Assembly: GCF_000024905.1 (NCBI RefSeq)
Contig: NC_013522.1
Coordinates: forward strand, 992,001-1,056,000
Direction: 5' to 3'
DNA length: 64,000 nt
Source of the DNA: Thermanaerovibrio acidaminovorans DSM 6589
Lineage (GTDB): Bacteria > Synergistota > Synergistia > Synergistales > Synergistaceae
Part shown: positions 42,336 to 54,069 of the stretch, piece by piece
How the letters are laid out: each line of letters opens with the position of its first letter
Numbering within the stretch: position 1 is the first letter of the stretch
Notes under the pieces: model-generated
What the model saw: the letters and a program-made list of their open reading frames with translations, nothing else
The model's database searches: none
Told to the model about the DNA's origin: nothing
Translations under genes and position numbers: made by a program

Positions 42336-43241
42336 TCAATCGGGCAGGTTGACCCTACACTCCAGGCGCCCGTCCCCCACCAGCTGGTAGATACCCATGC
42401 CACGGGAGTATCTGACCAGCACCAACCCGCCGGAAACGTAAGGGGCCCGAACCGAGAAGGCCTCCAGGTCCCGGATCCGGATCGCCCCTCCGTTGCTGCA
42501 GAGGGCGTCCAGCTCCGCAGGGACCCGGCCACCGGGCAGGAACTCCCCGAGCCTCTCCAGGGGGATCAGCCTGCTCAACAGGTCCCGGGTGCCGAGCTCC
42601 CCCATCTGGCCGGACGGGAGCGCGTCCTCAACCCTGAAGGGGCCCACCGAGGTCCGCCGGAGCCGCTCTATCGTGCCCCAGGTTCCAAGCCTCTCCCCCA
42701 GGTCCCTGGCTATGGACCTGACGTAGGTGCCCTTACCGCAGGAAACCCGAATGGAGACCACATCAGGGCCCAACATCTCCCCCACTTCAATGCGCCGGAC
42801 GAAGACCTCCCGGGGGACTATGTTGGGCTCCTCTCCCGAGCGGGCCAGCTCGTGGGCCCTCCTGCCCCCCACGTGGACCGCCGAGACGGCGGGGGGGCGC
42901 TGAAGGCGGCAACCCAGGAAGGAGGCCAAGACCCTGCTTAAATCCCCTGCATCCCAGCGGGGGACCGGGCATCGGTCCAATATCCGTCCCGTTATGTCCT
43001 CCGTGTCGGTCCGGATGCCCAGCCGGACCAGGGCCCGGTACTCCTTTGAGAACGACATCACCAGGTTGGACAGCCTGGTGGCCCTGCCGACCAGGGCCAC
43101 CAACAGGCCGCTGGCGCCGGAGTCCAACGTCCCCGCGTGCCCAACCTTGAAATCCCTGCCGAGGGACCTCCTCACCGCCTCCACGCAGGCGGTGCTCCTC
43201 AGCCCCTCCTCCTTATCTATCAGAAGGAAGCCGGACCGCAT
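42336..43241 (-). CDS. truB: tRNA pseudouridine(55) synthase
   Basis: About 301 residues. The catalytic Asp is in KVGHAGTLDSGASGLL, and FLLIDKEEGLRST is the N-terminal family motif. SCGKGTYVRSIARDLGERLG is motif III. It modifies U55 in the T loop. ATG at 43241 overlaps nrnA by 29 nt; the upstream part of the open frame lies inside nrnA. Confidence 0.95.
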   Translation of the reverse strand: MRSGFLLIDKEEGLRSTACVEAVRRSLGRDFKVGHAGTLDSGASGLLVALVGRATRLSNLVMSFSKEYRALVRLGIRTDTEDITGRILDRCPVPRWDAGDLSRVLASFLGCRLQRPPAVSAVHVGGRRAHELARSGEEPNIVPREVFVRRIEVGEMLGPDVVSIRVSCGKGTYVRSIARDLGERLGTWGTIERLRRTSVGPFRVEDALPSGQMGELGTRDLLSRLIPLERLGEFLPGGRVPAELDALCSNGGAIRIRDLEAFSVRAPYVSGGLVLVRYSRGMGIYQLVGDGRLECRVNLPD

Positions 43242-44205
43242 CTCTGGCCAACTCCGCAAGCAACATCCTAGCCCCCTCCTCGGGGGATTCCTTGAGTCTG
43301 AACCCCGCGGCCCTCTCGTGCCCTCCCCCACCGAACCGGGCGGCTATGGCCCGGGCGCTGACCCCTCCCCGGGTCCTGAGGCTGACCCGGGACAGGTCCC
43401 CGCCGGACCGGGTCACCAGGGCGGCCATCAGCCCCTCGGGGGTGGAGAAGATCAGGTTCACCAGCCCCTCGGTGGCGGACGGATCGCACCCGCACTCGAC
43501 GAAGTCATCCTGGTCCAGCCAGGAGACCAGCACCGCCCCACCGGCGGCGCTCCTGACCCGGCAGAGCGCCTTCCCCCAAAGGTGCAGAATCCGCTCGTCC
43601 ATGGACCGGTTTATGGCATCGTCGACAAAGGAGTGGTCCACCCCCTTGGACAGGAGGAAGGCGGCGGTCTCCAGGGTCCTGGGGGTTACGGAGCTGAAAC
43701 GGAAGAATCCCGTGTCGGTCACCATGGCCACGTATAGATCCGTGGCCACCGGGCTAGAAACCCGGACCCCCTCCCGCTTGAACAGGTTGGCCAGCATCTC
43801 CCCCGTGGCGGCGAAGGAGGGATCCACCCAGTTGACGTCCCCAAATAGGCCGTTGTCCCCATGGTGGTCCACGTTTACCACCCGGTCCTCAGGCCCCCTG
43901 GGCAGGTGATCCATGGCCCGGGTGATATCGCTGGAGTCCACGAAGAACCACCCAACCGGACCATCCCCCAGGGAGGACCTGACCTCCCCAGGCTGAGCGG
44001 TGGAGTATATCCCGCTCTCGCTAAGGAAAGAGTAGAGCCTCGGCAACGGATCCCTGCCGATCCAGCAGACCCGCTTACCCATCGATCCAAGCACCGCGGA
44101 GATCGCGCTGCCACAGCCCAAGGTGTCCCCGTCGGGCTTCTCGTGGGACACCACTATCCAATCATCCAGCCCCCTGACGGCTTCCAGCAAGGAGAAGGGG
44201 ATCAA
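43213..44205 (-). CDS. nrnA: DHH-family phosphoesterase NrnA (nanoRNase/pAp phosphatase)
   Basis: 330 residues. DHH motifs are HEKPDGDTLGCGSA and VNVDHHGDN, and the C-terminal DHHA1 signature is FGGGGHERAAGF. It degrades 2-5-nt RNAs and dephosphorylates pAp. TTG at 44205 overlaps the rbfA stop as TTGA. The rbfA-nrnA-truB-ribF order is common in Firmicutes and relatives. Confidence 0.94.
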   Translation of the reverse strand: MIPFSLLEAVRGLDDWIVVSHEKPDGDTLGCGSAISAVLGSMGKRVCWIGRDPLPRLYSFLSESGIYSTAQPGEVRSSLGDGPVGWFFVDSSDITRAMDHLPRGPEDRVVNVDHHGDNGLFGDVNWVDPSFAATGEMLANLFKREGVRVSSPVATDLYVAMVTDTGFFRFSSVTPRTLETAAFLLSKGVDHSFVDDAINRSMDERILHLWGKALCRVRSAAGGAVLVSWLDQDDFVECGCDPSATEGLVNLIFSTPEGLMAALVTRSGGDLSRVSLRTRGGVSARAIAARFGGGGHERAAGFRLKESPEEGARMLLAELARDAVRLPSDR

Positions 44206-44615
44206 GACGGATCCCCCTCCTCTTCCTGCCAGTCCTCGTCAAGCTCCTCAATGTCGTCTTGGTTCCCCATGGCAGGGGTGGGGGCTATGCTGTCCAGGAT
44301 GGCATCCACCCGGCCCGCCCTATCCTCCGTATCGTCGTAGATGAAGCGGAACTCCGGGATCTTGCGGAGCCGCATCTCCCGGCCCAACATCCCCCTGATC
44401 AGCCCAGACGCCCCCTCGAGGCCCAAGCGTACCTCCTCAACCTTGGACCTGTCCAGGACGGTGAAGTAAACCTTGGCCACGCTGAGGTCCTTGGAGCAGG
44501 ACACCCCGGTGAGGATGGCCATCTTGGCCCTGTCGTCCTTCACCCGTCCCTGAAGGAGCAGGGATATCTCCCTAAGGAACTCCTTGTTCAGCCGCTCTAT
44601 CCTAAATGTCGTCAT
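44202..44615 (-). CDS. rbfA: Ribosome-binding factor A
   Basis: About 137 residues. KH-type fold: RIERLNKEFLREISLLLQGRVKD, then VAKVYFTVLD and LRKIPEFRFIYDDTEDRA are the family motifs. It helps mature the 16S 5' end in the 30S subunit. The C-terminus is acidic. ATG at 44615 overlaps the DUF503 gene by 14 nt. Confidence 0.95.
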   Translation of the reverse strand: MTTFRIERLNKEFLREISLLLQGRVKDDRAKMAILTGVSCSKDLSVAKVYFTVLDRSKVEEVRLGLEGASGLIRGMLGREMRLRKIPEFRFIYDDTEDRAGRVDAILDSIAPTPAMGNQDDIEELDEDWQEEEGDPS

Positions 44616-44919
44616 CGCACAAGACCTCTTCCCAAAAGTCCAGAACCTCCAGACCATGGTCCTCCGCCATACGGCTGACCAGGCTCCTCAACGACCCAAG
44701 ACGCCCCTCCACGTCGGATGAGGAGGAACCCGCCAGGGCGAAGCACAATGTCACCCTGGTGACGGCCCCATCGGGGCTCAGGTCCCCCACCGAGACGTTG
44801 AACTTCCCCCTGGCCTGGTCCAGGGTGGACCTTATCCAGCTCCTCCGGTCCTTCAGGGTCTGGAACGAGGAGCTCAGCAGGTCCACCTTGAGGTAGCCTA
44901 TCCAACCCCTGGCTGTCAC
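44602..44919 (-). CDS. ylxP: DUF503 (YlxP-like) protein
   Basis: 105 residues, unknown function. WIGYLKVDLLSSSFQTLKDRRSWIRSTLDQARGKFNVSV fits DUF503 of the infB-rbfA region in Gram-positives, and VTLCFALAGSSSSDVEGRL is the second conserved part. GTG at 44919. Encoded between infB and rbfA, 12 nt after infB, so a link to ribosome assembly is plausible by context. Confidence 0.9.
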   Translation of the reverse strand: MTARGWIGYLKVDLLSSSFQTLKDRRSWIRSTLDQARGKFNVSVGDLSPDGAVTRVTLCFALAGSSSSDVEGRLGSLRSLVSRMAEDHGLEVLDFWEEVLCDDDI

Positions 44920-44931
44920 CGGCCAGATCCC

Positions 44932-46944
44932 CTAGTCCAGATGCCGCTTCTCCTTAACCAGCTCGTAGGCCTCCACCAGGTCCCCCTCCTTGAAGTCCTG
45001 GAAGTTCTGGAAGCTCAAGCCGCACTCGTAACCGGCGCTGACCTCCCGCACGTCGTCCTTGAACCTCTTGAGGGTGGAGAGGGCTCCCTCCCAGATGACA
45101 ACCCCATCCCTGATGAGGCGCACCTTGGCGTTCCTCCTTATGAGACCCTCCTGTACGTAACAGCCCGCTATCTTGCCCACCTTGGGGACCTTGAAGACCG
45201 CCCTTATCTCCGCCTGACCCAGGGTGCTCTCCCGTATGGTGGGGGCCAGCATGCCCTCCAGGGCGGCCTTAACGTCGTCCAGCACGTCGTAGATTATGTT
45301 GTAGAGCCTTATCTGGACCCCCTCGGCCTCCGCCAGCTTCTTGGCGTTGGCGTCAGGCCTGACGTTGAAGCCTATTATTATGGCGTTAGAGGCGGAGGCC
45401 AGCATCACGTCGCTCTCGGATATCCGACCTACCCCCTCGTGGACGATGTTGATCCCCACCTCATCGGAGCTCATCTTCATTATGGAGGACCGGAAGGCCT
45501 CCACGGACCCCTGGACGTCGCACTTGAGCACCAGGTTAAGCTGAGGCAGCGCGCTCCCCTGCTGCATCCTCTCGTAGAGCTCCTCCAGGGTGAACCGGGA
45601 CTCGCGCCTCTGATCAAACCCCCGCCTGTCCTGGAGCTGCCTTTCGTGAAGCTCCCGGGCCTCCCGCTCGTCCGCCACCCGCTCGAAAACCTCGCCGGGC
45701 TGGGGGACCGACTCGAAGCCCAGGATCTCCACCGGGGTGCTGGGACCAGCCTCATCCACGAACTTACCCCGATGGTCCAGCATGGCCCTTATCTTGCCCC
45801 AGGTGGAGGCGGTCCTTATCACGTGCCCCCGCCGAAGGGTCCCATCCTGGACTATCACGGTGGCCACCGGCCCCTTGCCCTTGTCCAGGTTGGCCTCCAC
45901 CACGGTGCCCCGGGGCTCCGCGGACGGATCCGCCTTCAGCTCCTCCATGTCCGCCACCAGCAGCACCATCTCCAGAAGCTGATCGACCCCCAACCCGGAT
46001 TTGGCGGCCACCTCCACCATGACCGTGTCTCCCCCCCACTCCTCGGGCACCAGGCCATGGTCCGAGAGCTGCTGCCTCACCCGGTCCGGGCGGGCCTCGG
46101 GCTTGTCCACCTTGTTTATGGCCACTATTATGGGCACCCCCGCCGCCTTGGCATGGTTCAACGCCTCCAGCGTCTGGGGCATCACACCATCATCGGCGGC
46201 CACCACCAGGATGGCTATGTCGGTCACCTTGGCCCCCCGGGCCCTCATGGCGGTGAAGGCCTCATGCCCAGGGGTGTCCAGGAAGACTATTCGCCTGCCC
46301 TCGTAATCCACCACCGAGGCACCGATGTGCTGAGTTATGCCCCCCGCCTCCTTGTCCGCCACCCGGGTCTTCCTTATGAAGTCCAGCAGGGTGGTCTTGC
46401 CGTGGTCCACGTGCCCCATTACGGTGACTATGGGAGGACGAGAGACCGGACCGGTGGACTCCCGCTTGGCCCCCTTGTCCTTCTTGCCCTTGGCCTTGAC
46501 AGCTTTGGGCTGCTTGTCACGCCCATCCTGTCCATCCCCCCGAGACGGGACTCCCTCCGCCGGAGCCTCCTCCGCCACGAACTCCACCCCGAAGTGCCTG
46601 GAGAGGATGGACAGGATCTTATCGTCCGCCGGCGCCGATGCGGGGGCCATGAGCCCCGCCTCCACCAGCACCTTGACCACCCCGCCGGGGGTCTGCCCCA
46701 GCGCCTTGGCCACATCCCCCACGCTACAGCCGGTACGATAGGGCACCCGCTTGAGCCCCGTCTCGGCAACCCCATTGGATGATCCCCTCACCGCATCCTC
46801 CACCATCTGGGCCACGTCCGCATCTATGGAGCTCATGTGGGTCTTCACCTCAACCCCAAGGTCCTTCAGGACCTCCATCAGCTCTCCGTTCGACTTGCCT
46901 AGCATCTTGGCCAGCTCATATACCCTTATCTTGCTCAAGCCCAT
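44932..46944 (-). CDS. infB: Translation initiation factor IF-2
   Basis: About 670 residues, short for IF-2 because the Lys/Glu-rich N-terminal linker is compact. It has an IF2-N domain ([20 protein letters not shown]), G1 [13 protein letters not shown]3 DTPGHEAF, G4 NKVDK, then the C1/C2 domains. ATG at 46944 follows GGGGAG; GTG at 46947 is an alternative. The start lies inside the end of the L7Ae-like gene (29-nt overlap). Confidence 0.97.
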   Translation of the reverse strand: MGLSKIRVYELAKMLGKSNGELMEVLKDLGVEVKTHMSSIDADVAQMVEDAVRGSSNGVAETGLKRVPYRTGCSVGDVAKALGQTPGGVVKVLVEAGLMAPASAPADDKILSILSRHFGVEFVAEEAPAEGVPSRGDGQDGRDKQPKAVKAKGKKDKGAKRESTGPVSRPPIVTVMGHVDHGKTTLLDFIRKTRVADKEAGGITQHIGASVVDYEGRRIVFLDTPGHEAFTAMRARGAKVTDIAILVVAADDGVMPQTLEALNHAKAAGVPIIVAINKVDKPEARPDRVRQQLSDHGLVPEEWGGDTVMVEVAAKSGLGVDQLLEMVLLVADMEELKADPSAEPRGTVVEANLDKGKGPVATVIVQDGTLRRGHVIRTASTWGKIRAMLDHRGKFVDEAGPSTPVEILGFESVPQPGEVFERVADEREARELHERQLQDRRGFDQRRESRFTLEELYERMQQGSALPQLNLVLKCDVQGSVEAFRSSIMKMSSDEVGINIVHEGVGRISESDVMLASASNAIIIGFNVRPDANAKKLAEAEGVQIRLYNIIYDVLDDVKAALEGMLAPTIRESTLGQAEIRAVFKVPKVGKIAGCYVQEGLIRRNAKVRLIRDGVVIWEGALSTLKRFKDDVREVSAGYECGLSFQNFQDFKEGDLVEAYELVKEKRHLD

Positions 46945-47257
46945 CACTCTCCCCTTTTAAAAGCCCCCAAATGGACCTCCCCATGGGATCCGAAGCGGGG
47001 AACGCCACCACGTTCACCGCCCGGGACCCAAGGGCCAAGCCCAGATCCGCACCGCTAACACCTGCGAGCCTATGGGTCACACAGCCCAAAGCGCTCATCT
47101 TTGCTGCCAGCCGCTCCGGGCAGTCCTGGGACAGCAGAACCACCCAGTCCCCCGGGGAGGACAAGACGTGACGCCTCACCCTATCCTGCCCGAAGACCAC
47201 GACCCCCCTCCTCCGCATCAGGCCCAGAAGCCCGGCTATACGACGAAGGTCAGCCAT
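46916..47257 (-). CDS. ylxQ: L7Ae-like RNA-binding protein (YlxQ)
   Basis: 113 residues. LLGLMRRRGVVVFGQDRV and the closing domain (LSQDCPERLAAKMSALG, LAGVSGADLGLALGSR) fit the L7Ae/L30e-like YlxQ family encoded between ylxR and infB. It probably binds kink-turn-type RNA. It overlaps ylxR by 8 nt and infB by 29 nt. Confidence 0.9.
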   Translation of the reverse strand: MADLRRIAGLLGLMRRRGVVVFGQDRVRRHVLSSPGDWVVLLSQDCPERLAAKMSALGCVTHRLAGVSGADLGLALGSRAVNVVAFPASDPMGRSIWGLLKGESDGLEQDKGI

Positions 47258-47537
47258 CCCCTTCCACTTCAGCCTCCCTCAAAAGAGCCCCTATCTCCTC
47301 CATTACCTCCGGGGGAACCTCCACCCGAAGGGCCCTGGACAGGGACCTCTTCTTGGCCGCCATGGCAAGGCACGAGGGGGAGGGACATATGTAGGCCCCC
47401 CGGCCGGGCATCTTGCCGGTCCTGTCCAACGAAACCCGCCCATCGGGGGTCCTCACCACCCTTATGAGCCCCCTCTTGGGCATCTCGGCGCCGCACCCCA
47501 CGCAACGCCGGGGACGGCGTCTACGCTCCTCCGGCAA
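47250..47537 (-). CDS. ylxR: YlxR (DUF448) protein
   Basis: 95 residues. RRCVGCGAEMPKRGLIRVVR and GRGAYICPSPSCLAMAAKK are YlxR signatures with conserved Cys and the GRGAY motif. It is a small RNA-binding-like protein of the nusA-infB operon. TTG at 47537 has GAGAGGGG 6 nt upstream. It starts 2 nt before the nusA stop region ends. Confidence 0.94.
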   Translation of the reverse strand: MPEERRRRPRRCVGCGAEMPKRGLIRVVRTPDGRVSLDRTGKMPGRGAYICPSPSCLAMAAKKRSLSRALRVEVPPEVMEEIGALLREAEVEGDG

Positions 47538-47539
47538 GC

Positions 47540-48649
47540 CTAGCCCCTCTCCCCGTCGGCCCCGGCTATTATGTCCTCAAACAGGTCCTTCAGGGTGGGA
47601 AGCCGCTCGGGCTCCAGGACCTTTATGTCTATCTTCCAGCCGGTGAGCCTGGCGGCCAACCGGACGTTCTGCCCCGCCTTGCCTATGGCAAGCGAGAGCT
47701 GATCGGGCCTCACGAAGACCCTCAAGGCCCTCTCCTGATCCAGCAGGGGCTCCACCTTCACCACCTTGGCGGGGGAGAGGGCGTTCTTCACGTAAGCTAT
47801 GGGGTCGCTGCTCCAAACTATGACATCAACCCGCTCCCCACCCAGCTCGTCCATCACGGACTTTATCCTGGTCCCCTTGGGACCCACACAGGCCCCAACG
47901 GGATCCACGTTGGAGTCCAGGGACTGGACCGCCACCTTCGACCTGCCGCCCGCCTCCCGGACCACGTTCTTTATCTCGATTATGCCGTCCCGGATCTCCG
48001 GCACCTCCAGCTCGAACAGCTTGCGCAACAGCCCCGGATGGGTCCTGGACACCACGATCCTGGGCCCCTTGGTGGTCTGCCGCACATCCAAAAGGAAGAA
48101 CTTGTAACGGTCCCCCACCCGATAGGCCTCCCCCAGCACCCGCTCCTCCCGGGGAAGGATGGCCTCGGTCCTGTCGTTGAGCCGCACCAGGATCTGGTCC
48201 CCCTCCACCTTGAAGATGGTGCCCTGGACCAGATCACCGGTCCTGTCCGCGAACTCCTCGAATATTATCTGCCGCTCCGCGTCCTTCAGACGCTGTATTA
48301 TCACCTGCCTGGCGGTCTGGGCAGCGATCCGGCCGAAGTTCTCGGGGAACACCTCTATCCGGATCACATCCCCCTCCTCCACGTCGCCGAAACCCATGCG
48401 ATGGGCCTCCTCCACCGATATCTCCGTGTCCGGACAGGTGACCTCCCTCACCACCTGCTTGACCTCCGACAAGAATATCTCACCGTTTTCGAAGTCGATG
48501 AAGACCTCGACGTTCTGATTACCCCCCTTGAACTTACGGTAGGCGGACACCAGCGCAGCCTCGAGGCTAGAGGATATGACGTCCAACGACAACCCCTTCT
48601 CCGCCTCGAGCTGCTTGAGGGCCTTACCGAACTCCCTTCCCAGTATCAT
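47540..48649 (-). CDS. nusA: Transcription termination/antitermination factor NusA
   Basis: 369 residues: N-terminal RNAP-binding domain, S1 domain (DLVQGTIFKVEGDQILVRL), KH1 and KH2 (GACVGPKGTRIKSVMDELGG, IGKAGQNVRLAARLTGWKIDI). It lacks the acidic C-terminal repeats of enterobacteria, as in most bacteria. ATG at 48649 follows GGGGG by 7 nt. Its operon leader contains a terminator (49171-49202), and autogenous control through it is a natural idea. Confidence 0.97.
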   Translation of the reverse strand: MILGREFGKALKQLEAEKGLSLDVISSSLEAALVSAYRKFKGGNQNVEVFIDFENGEIFLSEVKQVVREVTCPDTEISVEEAHRMGFGDVEEGDVIRIEVFPENFGRIAAQTARQVIIQRLKDAERQIIFEEFADRTGDLVQGTIFKVEGDQILVRLNDRTEAILPREERVLGEAYRVGDRYKFFLLDVRQTTKGPRIVVSRTHPGLLRKLFELEVPEIRDGIIEIKNVVREAGGRSKVAVQSLDSNVDPVGACVGPKGTRIKSVMDELGGERVDVIVWSSDPIAYVKNALSPAKVVKVEPLLDQERALRVFVRPDQLSLAIGKAGQNVRLAARLTGWKIDIKVLEPERLPTLKDLFEDIIAGADGERG

Positions 48650-48686
48650 CTAGAATCCCCCGTTTCTACTTAAACTTACCTAAGAA

Positions 48687-49139
48687 TCAACCACAAAGCC
48701 GCGGGTTCTTGAGATCACCCCAGGGGCAGACCAGTTCCTCCCCCTCATGGACCAGCCGAACCATGCCGTCATCGAAAACGTCATCTATGAAATAGGTCCT
48801 CTTCTTGCCCTTCCCGGTGGAGACCCTTATCTTGCTCCCCTTGAATCGCCTGAAGTCGTCCAGGCTCAGCAGGGGCCTGTTGGGGCCCGGCGAGGAGACC
48901 TCCAGGTAGTACCTGCCCTTGAGGAAACCCTCCCCCTCCCCGTCAAGCAGCTCCCCCACCTTGCGGGACACCGCCTCGCAGTCCCCATGACCTATGGGGG
49001 CATCGGGGGAATCTATGGTGACCCTCACCACCTGCCCACCCAGGTCCCTAACCAACTTGACCTCAACGCATATGTACCCAAGATCCTCCACCAGCCGGCG
49101 GATCCGATCCTTAAACGCGAAAGCCATCGATGCGGACAC
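48687..49139 (-). CDS. rimP: Ribosome maturation factor RimP
   Basis: About 150 residues. DRIRRLVEDLGYICVEVKLV, DCEAVSRKVGELL and YYLEVSSPGPNRPL are RimP motifs; it acts in 30S assembly. The start is uncertain: GTG at 49139 has GGAGGGG 8 nt upstream, ATG at 49127 is the first ATG close to the family start, and the longest frame (to 49229) runs through the leader terminator. Confidence 0.9.
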   Translation of the reverse strand: MSASMAFAFKDRIRRLVEDLGYICVEVKLVRDLGGQVVRVTIDSPDAPIGHGDCEAVSRKVGELLDGEGEGFLKGRYYLEVSSPGPNRPLLSLDDFRRFKGSKIRVSTGKGKKRTYFIDDVFDDGMVRLVHEGEELVCPWGDLKNPRLCG

Positions 49140-49170
49140 CCCAATCACCCCTCCGCACACCAAGTTCATA

Positions 49171-49202
49171 CAAAAAACGAAGAGTGGGAACGAAACCCAC
49201 TC
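49171..49202 (-). terminator. Terminator/attenuator in the rimP-nusA leader
   Basis: GAGTGGG and CCCACTC pair around a 7-nt loop, followed on the minus strand by TTCGTTTTTTG. It lies downstream of the likely promoter and about 30 nt before the rimP start, so readthrough would be needed for expression of the whole operon. Confidence 0.75.
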
Positions 49203-49252
49203 TCCACGAAGGCCTATCTCTCCAGCCACCCTAAGATTTCTCCCTTAGTCTA

Positions 49253-49258
49253 ATTATA
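49253..49258 (-). promoter_or_regulatory. -10 box TATAAT upstream of the rimP leader
   Basis: A consensus TATAAT lies about 50 nt before the leader hairpin. No clear -35 (TTTTCT at 17 nt). A small stem CTAAG/CTTAG follows it in the transcript. Confidence 0.5.
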
Positions 49259-49286
49259 TTACACCACCCCAACGGAGAAAAGACCC

Positions 49287-49466
49287 CTAGAGGTTCATGT
49301 CCGAGGTGAAGTCCGACCACCAATCATCCAGGCCCATGACGAAGTCGTCCTCCGGGAGGGACTCCAGCGCGTCCTCCCCGAACACGTCCAGTTCCAGATC
49401 CGGCAACATTAGAATGCCGTCCTTGTAGACGTCCTCGAAATCCTCCGGAACGTGGAAGACCCTCAC
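49287..49466 (-). CDS. Small acidic protein downstream of guaB, unknown
   Basis: 59 residues from GTG 49466, which follows GAGGTGG by 6 nt; GTG at 49481, overlapping the guaB stop, is an alternative. The protein is very acidic and ends LDDWWSDFTSDMNL; DFEDVYKDGILMLPDLELDVF suggests a short alpha-beta fold. I do not recognise a family. Its position, 11 nt after guaB on the same strand, indicates co-transcription. Confidence 0.6.
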   Translation of the reverse strand: MRVFHVPEDFEDVYKDGILMLPDLELDVFGEDALESLPEDDFVMGLDDWWSDFTSDMNL

Positions 49467-49477
49467 GGATAACCACC

Positions 49478-51749
<2,272 letters not shown>

Positions 51750-52866
51750 ACTATGCTCTCCCCTCTGCCCACGGATCCCACGTGTTCCCCGGATTTTACC
51801 TTAACATTGACCACTTTTAAACCCCCAAGTGCCCGGGAAATTGACGATCTTATCCGAGGAATCCAACTTGAAAGTTTGGGAACCTGCGCATTTATCGTCA
51901 CGTCCACCCACTGGATCTGGAAACCCCCTTGGACCACCCGACGATAGGCCTCCGCCAGGAGATCCAGACTGTAGGCCCCCTTGTAGCGGTCGTCCGAGGC
52001 GGGGAATAGGGTCCCTATGTCGGGCTCCCCTGCGGCCCCCAGGATGGCGTCCGCCACCGCGTGACAGACCGCGTCCGCATCTGAGTGCCCCTGCAGCCCC
52101 AGATTGGCCCCCTCTATCTCAAGTCCCCCCAGGATAAGGGGCCTGCCGGGCACCAAGGGGTGAACATCGTACCCGTGACCGCATCTGTACTCCACCGGCT
52201 CCACCAAGGCCCTGGCCACCTCCCAATCCAGCTGATCCGTCACCTTGAAGGCCCGCCTGTCTCCCTCCACCCAGCCGATCCTCCGTCCGGAGGCCAGCCA
52301 GGCCTCCGCCTCGTCGGTGAACTTCCCGCCCTGCGATAGGACCTCCATCAGCTGAAGACGGGGAAAGGCCTGGGGGGTCTGGGTCAGCATGAGCCCCGAC
52401 CGATCCAGCGACCCCACCACCTCTCCATCGGACATGGCTCGGACCGAGTCATGACACCCTATCAAGGGGACCGCGGAGCCCCTCTCCTCCGCCCGTCTGA
52501 TCAGCCGGAGGCAAAGGTCCAGGGAGACGAGGGGCCGGGCCGCATCGTGAACCAGGACCATCTCCCCCCGGGCCTGGGCGATACCCCTTATGACCGAGTC
52601 CTGCCTCCTCAAACCTCCGGCCACCACACTAAACCCCATGGGGGCAAGGGGCCCCTCCCACTCTTCAAGAATGGCCTCCAACGGATGGGAATGGGGAACC
52701 ACCAGGACGAAATCGCCCACCAGGCCCTCCCGCCAAAGCTGGCGGGCCACCTCCGCGCTCCAGGCCCACACGGGACGCCCCCCCAGTAACCTGAACTGCT
52801 TGGGCTCCCCCCCCAGGCGGCTTCCCGATCCGGCGGCGACGCAAACAAAGGACCAGCGCAAGGGCC

Positions 52867-54000
52867 CTACCTCCTCACCCGGGCAAAGATCATACGTCCC
52901 GCCGAGGTCTGGAGCATGGAGGTAACCACCACCTCCACCCGGCTCCCTATGTACCGCTGGCCGTCCTCCACCACGATCATGGTGCCGTCCTCCAGGTAGC
53001 CAACCCCCTGGTTGGGCTCCTTGCCCTCCCTTATAACGTCCACCCGGATGCTCTCCCCGGGCAACAACATGGGCTTCAAGGCGTTGGATAGGTCGTTCAC
53101 GTTGAGGACCCGAACCCCCTCTATCTGGGCTATCTTGTTCAGGTTGTAATCGGTGGTCAGGACCCACCCCCCCATCGACTTGGCCAGGGCCACGATGGCC
53201 TCGTCCACCACGTCCCTACCCAGGTCTTTCATGGGCACATCCAGTATCCTCATGTCCTCCCCCAGGTCCTTCTGCATCTGGTTCACCACGTCCAGCCCCC
53301 TACGACCCCGGGCCCTCTTTATTGGGTCCGAGCTGTCCGCCACCCCCTGAAGCTCCGATAACACGAACCTGGGCAGGATGAGGGGCCCCTCGATGAAGCC
53401 GGTGGAGACGATGTCCGATATCCTGCCATCTATCAGTATGCTGGTGTCCAGCACCTTCGGGACCCTGAACCCGAAACCATCCGCCTTGCCGGAGGTGGAT
53501 GCCTCCTGATGCGCCTTCCTGCCCTTAAAGGAGATCTTGCCCTTAAGGGAACCCGCGGCGGAGAACAGGGTCCAGACGTCATCCCTCCTCCTGAGCAATA
53601 GCCTAACCCCCAGATAACCCAACACCACGTTGAGGAGCACCGCCAGGTAGATCCCTATCACCGGGATCCTCGCCAGGGGAAGGGCGATCAGGTTCGCCAG
53701 GAGCAAGCCCAGGGTCAGCCCCACCAGGGCGATCAATATCTCGTGAAACCCTATCCCCTGAAGGTTGGACTCGAAGATCTGTCCAACCTTTCCAAGCCCC
53801 ATCCAGAAGAGGGGGGTCACCGCGAAACCCACCAGGGCGAAGGCGGATATCAAAACCACCGTCCACGCCACCGGATGGGCCGATAGATGAGCCCCCACCA
53901 CACCCCCCTCGTGCATGGCGAACAACCCAAGTTGATACCCAACTACCCCTCCGAGCATGGTAAGGAGGAGCCTTATTACCCCCCTCATCATCCTGAACAT
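52867..54000 (-). CDS. PIN-TRAM membrane protein (YacL-like)
   Basis: About 377 residues. Four hydrophobic helices at the N-terminus (LGGVVGYQLGLFAM, WTVVLISAFALVGFAV, ILIALVGLTLGLLLANLI, IYLAVLLNVVLGYLGV) precede a PIN nuclease-like domain (VLDTSILIDGRISDI, ILPRFVLSELQ, GWVLTTDYNLNKIAQ) and a C-terminal TRAM domain (KEPNQGVGYLEDGTMIVVE). The family usually lies next to ispD, as here. ATG at 54000 follows GGAGG. Confidence 0.92.
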   Translation of the reverse strand: MFRMMRGVIRLLLTMLGGVVGYQLGLFAMHEGGVVGAHLSAHPVAWTVVLISAFALVGFAVTPLFWMGLGKVGQIFESNLQGIGFHEILIALVGLTLGLLLANLIALPLARIPVIGIYLAVLLNVVLGYLGVRLLLRRRDDVWTLFSAAGSLKGKISFKGRKAHQEASTSGKADGFGFRVPKVLDTSILIDGRISDIVSTGFIEGPLILPRFVLSELQGVADSSDPIKRARGRRGLDVVNQMQKDLGEDMRILDVPMKDLGRDVVDEAIVALAKSMGGWVLTTDYNLNKIAQIEGVRVLNVNDLSNALKPMLLPGESIRVDVIREGKEPNQGVGYLEDGTMIVVEDGQRYIGSRVEVVVTSMLQTSAGRMIFARVRR

Positions 54001-54036
54001 CCCTAGACCCTCCAAAAATTAATAATTAAACTAAAG

Positions 54037-54069
54037 ATAAAACCGAGGCGGAGATCACATGCCCCGCCT
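54037..54069 (-). terminator. Possible terminator after recR
   Basis: AGGCGG and CCGCCT pair across 12 nt over the recR stop, followed by CGGTTTTATC on the minus strand. Weak. Confidence 0.4.

Noticed and set aside
44941-46782. Plus-strand open frame of 613 codons opposite infB
   Set aside because: Shadow of infB; no SD, no domain, composition typical of antisense reading.
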